Below are positions 51,046 through 59,314 of a stretch of 64,000 nucleotides of DNA, piece by piece (positions within the stretch are counted from its first letter, which is position 1; every line of letters begins with the position of its first letter). Under the pieces are notes generated by a model. That model ran no database searches. It was not told the DNA's origin and was given only the letters and a program-made list of their open reading frames with translations. The position numbers and the translations under genes were made by a program. Origin of the DNA: Qipengyuania sp. (GTDB lineage Bacteria; Pseudomonadota; Alphaproteobacteria; Sphingomonadales; Sphingomonadaceae); NCBI GenBank assembly GCA_019745075.1, contig JAIETR010000034.1, forward strand, positions 1 to 64,000, in the 5' to 3' direction.

Positions 51046-52055
51046 AGCCCGCCGATCGCCGCGGCCAGCGCGCGCGCGTCCTCCTCGCGCGTGTTCCAGG
51101 CGGTCACGAACCGCGCCGCGTCCGCGCCCCAGTCGTAGAAGCCGAAGCCCTGCGCCCGCAGCGAATCGCGCTCGCTGCCATTGACCAGCACGAACAGTTC
51201 GTTGGCCTCGACCGGGTGCACCAGCCGCTCGCCGCAGGCTCGCGCGATCTCGGCCGCGGCGGCGTTGGCGGCGCGCGCATTGGCGAGCCACAACCCGCTC
51301 TCGAGCAGCGCGATGATCTGGGCGGCGAGAAAGCGGCCCTTGGACTGGAGATGGCCTGCGCGCTTGCGGCGGTATTTGGCGAGGTCCGCCGCGGCTTCCG
51401 AAAAGAACACCAGCGCGTCGGCCCCCATGCCGCCGTTCTTGATGCAGCCGAAGCTCAGCGCGTCTATCTCACCGCAGGCATCGGCCGGAGCGCAGCCCAG
51501 ATACGCGACCGCGTTGGCGAAGCGCGCGCCATCGACATGGATGCCGAAGTGGCGGCCACGCGCGTGGTCCACCAGCGCCGCGATTTCCGCCGGGGTATAG
51601 ACCAACCCGTACTCGCTCGCCTGCGTGATCGAGAGGGCGTGCGGCTGGATTTGATGGGTGTCGTCGCGGATCGGCGCGACCACCCGCTCAACCGCTTCCG
51701 GCGTCAGTTTGGCACCCTTTCCTTCGGCCAGCATCAGCTTGGCGCCGTGGGTGAAAAACCCGGGCGCGCCGCATTCGTCGACCTCGATATGCGCCTCGCG
51801 GTGGCACACCACCCCGCCGTGGGGCGGGACCAGGGTGGCGAGCGCGAGGCAGTTGGCGGCGGTGCCAGTCACGGTCCACAACCCCCACGCCGGACGACCG
51901 AACAGGTCGGTGAACCGTTCGTCCAGTTGCCGCGACAGCGCATCGTTATCGTAGGGCGCGTCGGCCTCGTCGGCGGCGCGCATCGCCTCCCACACCCTGG
52001 GATGCACGGGGGCGGCGTTGTCGGAGAGGAAGGCTTTCTCGATAGCGGGGCTCAT
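51042..52055 (-). CDS. Low-specificity L-threonine aldolase
   Basis: A 337-residue fold-type I PLP enzyme splitting threonine to glycine and acetaldehyde. The N-terminal FLSDNAAPVHPRVWEAM, the segment GIHVDGARFANAVAYL and the PLP lysine in ALSFGCIKNGGMGADALV match the alphaproteobacterial form. Length is typical. It is followed without gap by the EamA transporter gene. Confidence 0.92.
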   Translation of the reverse strand: MSPAIEKAFLSDNAAPVHPRVWEAMRAADEADAPYDNDALSRQLDERFTDLFGRPAWGLWTVTGTAANCLALATLVPPHGGVVCHREAHIEVDECGAPGFFTHGAKLMLAEGKGAKLTPEAVERVVAPIRDDTHQIQPHALSITQASEYGLVYTPAEIAALVDHARGRHFGIHVDGARFANAVAYLGCAPADACGEIDALSFGCIKNGGMGADALVFFSEAAADLAKYRRKRAGHLQSKGRFLAAQIIALLESGLWLANARAANAAAAEIARACGERLVHPVEANELFVLVNGSERDSLRAQGFGFYDWGADAARFVTAWNTREEDARALAAAIGGL

Positions 52056-52108
52056 CGGGGAACGCCTCTAGGCGCTCGCGTTGTCTTCGCAAGAAGGAGA
52101 TGTCCGCG

Positions 52109-52414
52109 ATGGTCCGCGAGCAGCCCGCAGTGACGATCACCCACGAGGATGGCGGCGATCGCGGGCGCTATGTCGCCGAGGTTGCGGGGAGCGAGCACAC
52201 CGGCCACCTCGACTGGGAAGCGCGCGGCGGGGGCGTGCGGGTCGCCACCCACACCATCGTCCCGCCGCCGATCGGCGGACGCGGCGTGGCCGCCAGGCTG
52301 GTCGCGGCGCTGGTCGCGGATGCGCGCACGCAGGGGTTCAAGATCGACCCGCGCTGCTTCTATGTCGAGACGCTGTTCAGGCGGAACAAGGACTGGGCGG
52401 ACTTGCGGGCGTAG
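52109..52414 (+). CDS. YjdJ-type GNAT N-acetyltransferase
   Basis: A short (about 101 residues) GNAT-like protein of the GCN5-related group related to YjdJ. The acetyl-CoA loop is IVPPPIGGRGVAARLVAALV, followed by KIDPRCFYVETLFRRN, where such proteins usually keep a cysteine. The ORF-track start at 52100 lies directly against the AAGGAG site, so the second ATG at 52109 with nine-base spacing is preferred. It is the last chromosomal gene before the integrative element. Confidence 0.82.
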   Translation: MVREQPAVTITHEDGGDRGRYVAEVAGSEHTGHLDWEARGGGVRVATHTIVPPPIGGRGVAARLVAALVADARTQGFKIDPRCFYVETLFRRNKDWADLRA

Positions 52415-52523
52415 CGCGGCGGAACGGGAGACGGAGGGATAGGCCCGCGGCCATGTCCGGCGCCGAAGCGCCTCCGATCCCGAACCAGGAGTCCGTCCAC
52501 CTCTCCGGCTGCCCCATCTCCAT

Positions 52524-52541
52524 CCGGCTCTGACGAGCCGG
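52524..52541. terminator. Short GC hairpin before the element
   Basis: CCGGCTC, loop TGAC, GAGCCGG: a perfect 7-bp stem 8 bases before the left attachment core. It has no T-tract and could stop readthrough into the element. Confidence 0.4.
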
Positions 52542-52548
52542 TCGGGTA

Positions 52549-52562
52549 TGGCGGAGACGGAG
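52549..52562. other. Left attachment core of the tRNA-Ser island
   Basis: TGGCGGAGACGGAG is identical to the 14 bases at 61306-61319 that form the end of tRNA-Ser(GCU). It is the expected att core left after site-specific integration. Confidence 0.8.
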
Positions 52563-52669
52563 TCTGCCTAACCACTGCCCGGACACGTCCGTATCTGTCC
52601 ACGAAGTCCCTATAAAACCTCACTTTTCTCTGTGATCGCCGTGCAAGCCGTCCGCACGTGTTCGATTGC

Positions 52670-52713
52670 GTTCCCATAAAAACGCGCTATTATCGGGGAA
52701 CGGTTATGGGAAC
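52670..52713. promoter_or_regulatory. Integrase promoter region with TTATGGGAAC inverted repeats
   Basis: GTTCCCATAA (52670-52679) and TTATGGGAAC (52704-52713) are exact inverted copies around the likely integrase promoter (TATTAT in between), 10 bases before the integrase ATG. The 24-base stretch 52690-52713 recurs at the other end of the element (61239-61262) with three changes. This suggests arm-type sites for the integrase or for the AlpA/Xis protein, with autoregulation. Confidence 0.6.
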
Positions 52714-52722
52714 GGAGCCGAC

Positions 52723-53967
52723 ATGCCAAGGAAGCTGAGCAATGCATTGACCCCGCTGACGGTGAAGAACGCCAGGCCGGGACGCCACGCGGACGGGGCG
52801 GGGCTGCATTTGCTGGTGAAGTCGAGCGGCGCGCGCTCATGGGTTTATCGCTTCATGGTGAATGGCAAGTCGCGGGACATTGGCCTTGGCGCGGCTGGGC
52901 AAGGCGCGCTGTCCCTTGCCGACGCGCGCGACGAAGCGGCGGCGCTACGCCTGAAGGTCAAGGCGGGCATCGATCCGCTGGAGCAACGGGACCGGGAGGC
53001 CGCTCAGGCGCTGGCATCGGCTCAGGCTGCGAAGGTTGCGGGCAAGACCTTCCGGGAGGTGGCGACGGCTTACATCGCCGCGAACGAGGATAGCTGGCGC
53101 AACGCCAAACACCGCCAGCAATGGGGCAACACGCTCGCCGCCTATGTCTATCCCGTCATCGGCGACTTGCCAATTGCCGAGGTCGATACCCCGCACGTGC
53201 TTTCGATCCTGGAGCCGATCTGGAAGGGCAAGCCCGAAACCGCCAGCCGCGTTCGCGGAAGGATCGAAACCGTGCTCGATAGCGCCAAGGCGCGCGGCTA
53301 TCGGCAGGGGGAGAACCCGGCGCGCTGGCGCGGGCACTTGGCGCAAATCCTGCCAGCTCGCACCCGCCTGTCGCGCGGCCATCACAGGGCGCTCGCCTAT
53401 GAGGATGTTCCAGCGTTCGTTGGCGCACTCCGCGCGCGCGAGGCCGTGGCCGCGCTAGCGCTGGAGTTTGCGATCCTTACCGCTGCCCGCTCTGGCGAAG
53501 TGATCGGCGCGCGCTGGAGCGAGGTCGATTTGGCCAAGGCCACCTGGACCGTGCCCGCCGAGCGCATGAAGGCGGCAAAGGAACATCGGGTGCCGCTGTC
53601 CCCGCGCGCGGTGGCGATCCTTGAAAGCCTGAAACCGCTGGGCAGTGATTGGCTGTTTCCCGGCGCGGCTGGCGGCAAGCTGTCCGGCATGGCGATGGCC
53701 ATGCTCATGCGCCGCATGAAGGTTGACGCCACCGTGCACGGCTTCCGTTCCGGCTTCCGCGATTGGGCAGCGGAATGCACCGGCTATGCCCATGAGGTGG
53801 CGGAAATGGCGCTGGCGCACGCAATCGAAAACAAGGTGGAGCGGGCCTACCGGCGCGGCGACCTGTTCGACAAGCGGCGGCGGCTCATGGACGATTGGGC
53901 AGCCTATTGCGCCAGCGACGGCGCGGCTGGGGCGACGGTAACGCCAATCCGTGGAGCGGCGGCATGA
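52723..53967 (+). CDS. int: Tyrosine recombinase (site-specific integrase)
   Basis: A 414-residue integrase with an N-terminal DUF4102 arm-binding domain (LTPLTVKNARPGRHADGAGL), a core-binding domain (TFREVATAYIAANEDSW) and the catalytic domain: first arginine in LTAARSGEVIGARW, HGFR in TVHGFRSGFRDW, later histidine in ALAHAIENK and the tyrosine in VERAYRRGD. All catalytic residues appear intact. The ATG at 52723 follows GGAACGGAG; the ORF-track start 19 codons upstream lies within the promoter repeat. It should integrate and excise the element at tRNA-Ser. Its stop overlaps the next ATG. Confidence 0.94.
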   Translation: MPRKLSNALTPLTVKNARPGRHADGAGLHLLVKSSGARSWVYRFMVNGKSRDIGLGAAGQGALSLADARDEAAALRLKVKAGIDPLEQRDREAAQALASAQAAKVAGKTFREVATAYIAANEDSWRNAKHRQQWGNTLAAYVYPVIGDLPIAEVDTPHVLSILEPIWKGKPETASRVRGRIETVLDSAKARGYRQGENPARWRGHLAQILPARTRLSRGHHRALAYEDVPAFVGALRAREAVAALALEFAILTAARSGEVIGARWSEVDLAKATWTVPAERMKAAKEHRVPLSPRAVAILESLKPLGSDWLFPGAAGGKLSGMAMAMLMRRMKVDATVHGFRSGFRDWAAECTGYAHEVAEMALAHAIENKVERAYRRGDLFDKRRRLMDDWAAYCASDGAAGATVTPIRGAAA

Positions 53968-54305
53968 GCTACTCGGGAGCGTGGGAGCGGCGCGCTCAGG
54001 AAGCCGCCAAGCCGCATATCGCCAAGGTGGCGAGAGCACGGCGCTCGCTCGCCCGCCTAGACCCGGCGGCGCTGGAGGCGGTGGCGGAAGCCGCAATCGG
54101 CTTGCTGGACGAAGCGAGCGACCCGGACGCGGATCATTGCCTTGCTGGAGATGACGGCTGCGGCGCGTTCTTTGGCGGCGAACATCGCGGCTGGCATTGG
54201 GGTAGCCAATGGGAGAGCGAGGCGGACATCGGCCACGCTCCCGAATATGCGACCGATCAGCGCGAGATAATGGGCCGGTGGGGAGTGGCTTTCCGTGTCG
54301 ATTGA
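53964..54305 (+). CDS. Hypothetical protein of the island
   Basis: A 113-residue protein, unrecognised. It starts at an ATG overlapping the integrase stop (ATGA). The first half is helical and alanine/arginine-rich (RAQEAAKPHIAKVARARRSLARLDP), the second is acidic with aromatic residues and two cysteines (CLAGDDGCGAFFGGEHRGWHWGS). No known domain can be named. Coupling with the integrase suggests it is part of the early region. Confidence 0.65.
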   Translation: MSYSGAWERRAQEAAKPHIAKVARARRSLARLDPAALEAVAEAAIGLLDEASDPDADHCLAGDDGCGAFFGGEHRGWHWGSQWESEADIGHAPEYATDQREIMGRWGVAFRVD

Positions 54306-54612
54306 ACCCGCCAGCGAGTCGGCTGGCATCCTGCCATTCGCGCTCAGCGACCGTTGGATCGTCACTGTCGAAAGCCAACGGCGCATCGTGAAGGTGCGCC
54401 ATCGCACCCGCTGGTATGCTGTCGCGCGGCGCAAGGGCCATGAGGATCGGCGGCATTGGTGCGCCAGCCGCGCGGATGCCCTCGGCATCGCCGAAATGAT
54501 GCGGGAAGGCTTCCGAGAGGCGGCCGAACTGGAGCGTTTCACCGCCGCGTATCACCGCGCAAGCGACTGGCAGCGCGCGGTTCACCAGTGGCTTGATTCA
54601 GTCGAACAATGA
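54295..54612 (+). CDS. Hypothetical protein of the island
   Basis: A 105-residue protein starting at GTG 54295 and overlapping the previous gene by 11 bases. It is basic and contains a beta-rich N-terminal half (LSDRWIVTVESQRRIVKVRHRTRWYAV) and a helical C-terminal half (ADALGIAEMMREGFREAAEL). No family recognised. The compact overlap supports it being real. Confidence 0.6.
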   Translation: MSIEPASESAGILPFALSDRWIVTVESQRRIVKVRHRTRWYAVARRKGHEDRRHWCASRADALGIAEMMREGFREAAELERFTAAYHRASDWQRAVHQWLDSVEQ

Positions 54613-54741
54613 TTCGCCGCCGTCGCATTGGAAACTGGCGAGCGAGGGCTTAAACCGGGAGCGGGGATAGGCTGGCCAGCCGACAAGCGCGCATCCCACG
54701 CGCTTCCCCGCTTCATCCTGGGAGCCGCTAGGGAGGCGGAT

Positions 54742-55500
54742 TTGGCAGAGCGCAAGAACACCGGGATAGCTGTTCCCGACGCCAAGCGGCTGAACGATTG
54801 CTATCACGAACTGAGCGAAGCGATTGCCGCGCCCCCAGCCGACAAGCCGCTAATGCCCCCTGAGGCGCAATTCGTGACGCTATCCCATGCGCTCACCTGG
54901 ATCGCTTTCGGCGTTTCGATGGACAGCGATCAGCTCCATGAAGTGCTGACATTGGACCGCTATGGCGAACGCGATCCGCAAGAGGCGGTCAAGGCGGCGG
55001 TGGCCCAACTTGTCGATCTTGGGCGCGGCGGGCGCATTGCGATGGAGGGCAAATATCGGGAAAGCCATCGGGACGAAACGCGCACGTTGCTGACAGCCCC
55101 AATCGAGCCGACCAATTTCGCTAACTATCGCCAATTCAACTACTTGGAGGACTCGCTTTGTCTTGGGACGGGCTTATTTTGGGAAAGTGATGGCTCGGAT
55201 TCCATCATCAACGAAAAGGGGTATTCCGCGTTTATTGAAATTGGCGTGAGCCGTGCGGACCTGTTGCGCGAGTTTCCGCCCAAGGGCGGGGGGATTGTCC
55301 CTGCCAATCGCCAGCTCGATCATGCGGAAATAACCGGCAAGGCAGCCGCGATGCTCAGAGAGCAACCGGGTTTGTCCAAAGGCTCTGCGGCGGCGTCGAT
55401 TAGGGCGGAACTCCCGCCCAATCCAAAGACAGGAAAGCCACGCGATCAGCGCGGCCTAGAGAGGATCATTGGGCATCTCTGGGAGGGGAAAGTCATATAA
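54742..55500 (+). CDS. Hypothetical protein, about 252 residues
   Basis: An unrecognised protein. The ORF track begins at TTG 54628, but TTG 54742 (AERKNTGIAVPDAKRL) has GGGAGG just upstream and is preferred; the first 38 residues of the longer form look like non-coding translation. It includes a helical region (ALTWIAFGVSMDSDQLHEVL), a central part rich in aromatic and acidic residues (NFANYRQFNYLEDS) and a C-terminal helix-turn-helix-like end (LSKGSAAASIRAEL ... GLERIIGHLWEG) resembling the tails of phage or plasmid DNA-binding proteins. It stands before the AlpA-like gene. Confidence 0.65.
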   Translation: MAERKNTGIAVPDAKRLNDCYHELSEAIAAPPADKPLMPPEAQFVTLSHALTWIAFGVSMDSDQLHEVLTLDRYGERDPQEAVKAAVAQLVDLGRGGRIAMEGKYRESHRDETRTLLTAPIEPTNFANYRQFNYLEDSLCLGTGLFWESDGSDSIINEKGYSAFIEIGVSRADLLREFPPKGGGIVPANRQLDHAEITGKAAAMLREQPGLSKGSAAASIRAELPPNPKTGKPRDQRGLERIIGHLWEGKVI

Positions 55501-55607
55501 TCCCCCAAGGCGTCCGCATTCCCCCGATTCAACGCCGGACGGAGCCGGTCTAATTGGTTGCCCCCCGAACGCAGGTATCCCGCCAGCGTTACGTTGGAGC
55601 AACCCGA

Positions 55608-55796
55608 ATGCAAACCGTAACCAACGATCCTCCCAAGATCGCCTACAGCATAAAGGAAGCCTGCCGGGCGTCCAGCCTGGGGCGGACCACGCTCTACGCG
55701 CACATCGCCGCAAATCGCCTGAGGGCCGTCCGCATCGGCGGGCGCACCGTCATTCCGGCGGACAGCCTTCACGCTTTGATCGCCGGGGAGGCATGA
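55608..55796 (+). CDS. AlpA/excisionase-like helix-turn-helix protein
   Basis: A 62-residue MerR-type winged helix of the excisionase/AlpA group: KIAYSIKEACRASSLGRTTLYAHIAANRLRAVRIGGRTVIPADSL has the helix-turn-helix followed by the 'R-x-G-x-R' wing. Such proteins act as recombination directionality factors or activate integrase transcription in P4-like elements. The ATG at 55608 comes after a 107-base untranslated gap holding the likely promoter of the replication operon. It may bind the TTATGGGAAC repeats at the element ends. Confidence 0.85.
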   Translation: MQTVTNDPPKIAYSIKEACRASSLGRTTLYAHIAANRLRAVRIGGRTVIPADSLHALIAGEA

Positions 55797-55799
55797 GCC

Positions 55800-55985
55800 A
55801 TGCCCCAGATATGCGAAACCCGCGCGGATGAGGCGCGGGCGTCGCGGAATAGCTGTGGCGGCTGGTTCCGCGATCCCCTTACCCCTCCCGCGTCACCCCC
55901 GCAAGCGATCCCGCCGCTGATTGCGCTCCACCTTGGCGAGCGGTTTCTAGCGCGGTTGACAGAGGGAGGCGCTGGCCATGGCTGA
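55800..55985 (+). CDS. Small hypothetical protein, 61 residues
   Basis: An open frame of 61 codons filling the space between the AlpA-like and winged-helix genes, overlapping the latter by eight bases. It has a GGGGAGG site 9 bases before ATG 55800. The end (IPPLIALHLGERFLARLTEGG) looks like an amphipathic helix. No family recognised; it could be chance. Confidence 0.45.
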   Translation: MPQICETRADEARASRNSCGGWFRDPLTPPASPPQAIPPLIALHLGERFLARLTEGGAGHG

Positions 55986-56289
55986 TCGTTATCCCGACAA
56001 TCCCGGCGCGAAGGGGCCGGACGGCACGAGCCAGGATGCAGCCGAGGCCATCGCCCCGAATGTCTCGCACCTTCGCCGCCTCGCCATGCGCTCTCTGGCC
56101 AGGCTTGGGCAGGCAACCCCGCTGGAGGCCATCGCCGTCGCTGGCGTGACGCGGGAATCGCTCCAGCCGCGCTTTTCGGAGCTGCGCGCAATGGGCCTGA
56201 TCGAAGCGACCGGCGCGCGGCGGCGCAATCCAAGCGGCAAGAGCGCGTCCGTGCTCAGGCTTACCGACAAGGGGAGGGCCGCGCTGTGA
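55978..56289 (+). CDS. Winged-helix DNA-binding protein
   Basis: A 103-residue protein whose central part (SLARLGQATPLEAIAVAGVTRESLQPRFSELRAMGLIEATG) is a winged helix-turn-helix with a basic wing (RRRNPSGKSASVLRLTDKG). It probably controls replication or transcription of the element. Its stop overlaps the GTG start of the Toprim gene (GTGA), the first of a chain of coupled replication genes. Confidence 0.82.
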   Translation: MADRYPDNPGAKGPDGTSQDAAEAIAPNVSHLRRLAMRSLARLGQATPLEAIAVAGVTRESLQPRFSELRAMGLIEATGARRRNPSGKSASVLRLTDKGRAAL

Positions 56290-57227
56290 TCGTCGATATT
56301 CACGCCATCGCGCGGCGCTACGGCGGCAAGGTATGCAAGGGCAACGCGCTGATCCCGACGCCGGGCCATTCCAGCCGGGACCGGGGCACGGCGATCAAGG
56401 CCAGCGCGCTCGCTCCCGATGGCTGCCTTGTCGCCTGCTATAACGGCACGAATGCCGACGCACTGGCGGTGAAGGACATGCTGCGCGCGGACGGCTTCCT
56501 TCCGCACGATCCGCACACATCGCACACATCGCACGCGCGCGAGCTGACAGCAGCGGAGCGGCTTTCGATCCGGCAAGCCGAGCTGGCGCGCAAGCGCGAG
56601 CGGCTGGCAGCCGAGGAAGCGGCGGCACGGTGCGCGGCGGACCTGTGGCGCAACGCCGGCCGCGCCGATCCCGCGCATTCCTACCTTGTGGTCAAAGCGT
56701 TGGAGCCGTTTGGCATTCGCCAGGCCGGGCGTGATTTGCTGGTGCCCATGATCGATACCGGCTTTCGCCTATGGAACGTCCAGCGCATTCGGCCCGATGG
56801 CTTCAAGCTGTTCGTCAGGGATGCCCGCACGGCTGGCCTGTTCTGGCCCCATGGCGTGCACCTGATCGATGGCAGGCCATCGGCTGGCCCGCTGGTGATC
56901 GGGGAAGGCTTCGCAACCATGGCCGCGATCCATTCGGCAACCGGCTATGGCGTTGCCGCTGCCATGTCCGCGCGCAACCTGGAGCCGGTGGCGCGGGCGA
57001 TGCGAAAGCTGTTCCCGGCGCGCGAGCTGATCCTTGCGGCGGACGACGATTGCCACCTGCCCGACAATCTGGGCCTTGATGCCGCCAGGAAAGCCGCTCA
57101 GGCCGTTGGCGGGCTTGTCGCCATGCCGAGGCCGGAAACGCGCGTGGCGGACTGCGGAGCCGATTTTGCGGACATTCCGCGCGGCGACGTGGCGGGGCGG
57201 GTTGCCGCTGCCCGGTTGGAGGTATGA
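56286..57227 (+). CDS. Toprim-domain protein (primase-like)
   Basis: A 313-residue protein with a C-terminal Toprim domain: GPLVIGEGFATMAAIHSAT contains the conserved glutamate and ELILAADDDCHLPDN the DxD pair. The N-terminal half includes a primase-helicase-like segment (ALIPTPGHSSRDRGTAIK) and a charged coiled coil (AAERLSIRQAELARKRERLAAEEA). It probably primes replication of the excised element with the following ATPase. The start is GTG 56286; its stop overlaps the next ATG. A zinc-binding motif typical of full primases is not seen. Confidence 0.85.
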   Translation: MIVDIHAIARRYGGKVCKGNALIPTPGHSSRDRGTAIKASALAPDGCLVACYNGTNADALAVKDMLRADGFLPHDPHTSHTSHARELTAAERLSIRQAELARKRERLAAEEAAARCAADLWRNAGRADPAHSYLVVKALEPFGIRQAGRDLLVPMIDTGFRLWNVQRIRPDGFKLFVRDARTAGLFWPHGVHLIDGRPSAGPLVIGEGFATMAAIHSATGYGVAAAMSARNLEPVARAMRKLFPARELILAADDDCHLPDNLGLDAARKAAQAVGGLVAMPRPETRVADCGADFADIPRGDVAGRVAAARLEV

Positions 57228-58516
57228 CAATGGCCGCAACCGCGACCCAGCCGCTCGATTTTGCCACGCTCCAGCCGGACGAAGCGGCGGCGCGCATCCA
57301 TCGGCATTCCGCTTTACGCGCCACCCCCTACCGCTGGCCCGATCCGGCATCGCTGCCACGGCGGCAATGGCTCATGGGCCATTGGCTTTTGCACGGGGAG
57401 GTGACGGCGATCATCGGGCCGGGCGGCACGGGCAAGAGCACGATCGGCAACGCGATTGCGCTCAGCCTCGCCTCTGGCCAGCCGCTCTTGGGCAAGCCGC
57501 TGCATCGCGGGCCGCAAGCCGTGTGGATATTCAACCTGGAGGACGGCACCGACGAACTGGAGCGGCAATTGTCCGCTGCTTGCGCCTTCCATGGCATCGG
57601 CCCCGGCGATTGCGGGGACCGGCTCCACCTCGATAGCGGGCTTGTCCAGCCGCTGTGCACCGCAAGCGAGGACCGCGACGGCTTCACGTTGGCTGAGGAA
57701 GTCTTTGCCCAGCTCGCCGCCACGATCCGCGAACGGCGTATTGCAACCGTGATCGTCGATCCCTTCGTGTCCAGCCATGCGGTGCGCGAAAGCTCGAATG
57801 AGGCAATCGACGCCATCGCCAAGCGGTGGAAGCGGCTGGCTCAGGAAACCGGCTGCGCGGTGGTGCTGGTGCACCACACCCCCAAGCTGAGGGGCCGGGA
57901 GGCGACGGCTGAGGATGGACGCGGCGCGGTGGCGCTGCGCGACGCTGCCCGCGTCGTGCTCCCGCTCAATGCCATGGGCGACAAAGAAGCCGAGGAACTT
58001 GGCATTGCCGATCCGGCGCTACGGCGTTCTTTGGTGCGGATCGACACCGGCAAAGCCAATCGCGCACCTCCCGACGCCGCCACGTGGATCAAGCTGGAAA
58101 GCCAAAGCCTCGACAATGGCGACGGACTGGAGCCTGCCGATTTTGTCGGCGTGGCCACGCTTTGGGAAAAGCCGGACGTGTTTCACGGGCTGACGAGCTG
58201 GCACCTCTACATGGTCCAGCAAGGGCTGGCGGCTGGCGACTGGCGCGAAAGCGTCCAGGCCAGGGATTGGGTTGGCCACCTTGTCGCCAGCGTGGCGGGC
58301 CTGTCCGCCGAAACCGATAAGGGGCGGATCAAAGCGATCCTGCGGACGTGGCGAAGGACTGGCGCGCTGGCGGTGGAACACCGCACGATCAATGGCCGCG
58401 ACGTGCCTTTCGTGATCGTCGGCAAGCCGGTTGACCCCAGCGAGATAGGCACCCGTCCGCACCTTCAAACGTGTGGTGCGGAAGGTGTGGAACGTGCGGG
58501 CGCGGACCCGCGATGA
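57224..58516 (+). CDS. RepA-like AAA ATPase (AAA_25), replicative helicase
   Basis: A 430-residue RecA-fold ATPase of the RepA/AAA_25 type used by small plasmids and P4-like elements. Walker A is AIIGPGGTGKSTIGN, Walker B IATVIVDPFVSSHAV, followed by CAVVLVHHTPKLRGRE. It should be the hexameric helicase of the element. Coupled by an ATGA overlap to the Toprim gene. The last residues (from about 405) are encoded within the GGTGCGG repeat zone. Confidence 0.88.
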   Translation: MTMAATATQPLDFATLQPDEAAARIHRHSALRATPYRWPDPASLPRRQWLMGHWLLHGEVTAIIGPGGTGKSTIGNAIALSLASGQPLLGKPLHRGPQAVWIFNLEDGTDELERQLSAACAFHGIGPGDCGDRLHLDSGLVQPLCTASEDRDGFTLAEEVFAQLAATIRERRIATVIVDPFVSSHAVRESSNEAIDAIAKRWKRLAQETGCAVVLVHHTPKLRGREATAEDGRGAVALRDAARVVLPLNAMGDKEAEELGIADPALRRSLVRIDTGKANRAPPDAATWIKLESQSLDNGDGLEPADFVGVATLWEKPDVFHGLTSWHLYMVQQGLAAGDWRESVQARDWVGHLVASVAGLSAETDKGRIKAILRTWRRTGALAVEHRTINGRDVPFVIVGKPVDPSEIGTRPHLQTCGAEGVERAGADPR

Positions 58517-58573
58517 TCCCCAACCGCACCACCCGCACCCCTCTTTAGGGGGTGTGGTGGTGGTGTGGTGCGG
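58457..58573. other. GGTGCGG repeat cluster and hairpin, possible origin
   Basis: The end of the RepA-like gene and the gap after it hold multiple copies of GGTGCGG in both orientations: GTGTGGTGCGG at 58471 and 58563, CCGCACC at 58457 and 58533, CCGCACCAC at 58524. The stretch 58524-58573 can form a large imperfect hairpin (CCGCACCAC with GTGGTGCGG, inner CACCCC with GGGGTG). It may be an iteron-type origin bound by the RepA-like protein, or a terminator. Confidence 0.45.
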
Positions 58574-58612
58574 GTGCAGGTTAGTGAGGATCAAAAACAA
58601 GGTGCGGGTGAA

Positions 58613-59314
58613 ATGAGCGAGACAAGCAAGGCGAAGCGCAAGGGATCGGCGGGCAAGGCTAAGGCTGGCGAACCTGCCAAGGCAAGTTTGAGCGTGGAGA
58701 CCCAGCCGGGCAAATCGGAGCAACGCAATCTGGCGGAGATCGCATTGGAGCCTGCCGCCCATGCAATGGCGACGGCGAGGCTTTTCAACGCCGGAAGTTT
58801 CGGCAGCAAGATCGAGGTGACCGAAACCTATGGCGTGCTGCGCGACGAAATTAAGGCGGTGACCGATGGCGATCTGTCGCACCAGCGCGCTCTTTTGGCG
58901 GGGCAGGCCATCGCCCTCAATACGATCTTTACCGAGCTGGCGCGCCGGGCAGGCGCCAACATGGGAGAGTATCTTGGCGCGATGGAAAGCTACATGCGGC
59001 TGGCGCTTAAGGCTCAGGCACAAAGCCGCGCGACTATCGAGGCGTTGGAGCGGCTGGCCAACGGGCACGTGCAGACTGTGAAACACGTCCACGTCAATGA
59101 AGGCGGGCAGGCCGTCATTGCCGAGACCGTCCACACCGGGGGGCAAGCAAATGGAAAAATCGCCGATCAATCCCATGGAGCCACAACCGGCCCGGTTGGC
59201 ATCGGCCCCGCGTTGCTTGGCGCGGACCCGTGCGGGAGCGGAGTGCCAATCGCCAGCGGTGAAGGGGCGGAAGCGGTGCAGAATGCACGGCGGGACGAAT
59301 CCCGGCGCGCCTAA
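58613..59314 (+). CDS. Phage-type hypothetical protein (first of overlapping pair)
   Basis: A 233-residue protein starting at ATG 58613 (MSETSKAKRK), preceded by GGTGAA. After a basic, lysine-rich start it has a helical domain (ALLAGQAIALNTIFTELARRAGANMGEYLGAMESYMRLALKAQAQ, quoted in part) and then VKHVHVNEGGQAVIAE, a segment I recall from hypothetical proteins of alphaproteobacterial prophages. Function unknown. Its last 164 bases are also read in another frame by the next gene. Confidence 0.72.
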   Translation: MSETSKAKRKGSAGKAKAGEPAKASLSVETQPGKSEQRNLAEIALEPAAHAMATARLFNAGSFGSKIEVTETYGVLRDEIKAVTDGDLSHQRALLAGQAIALNTIFTELARRAGANMGEYLGAMESYMRLALKAQAQSRATIEALERLANGHVQTVKHVHVNEGGQAVIAETVHTGGQANGKIADQSHGATTGPVGIGPALLGADPCGSGVPIASGEGAEAVQNARRDESRRA

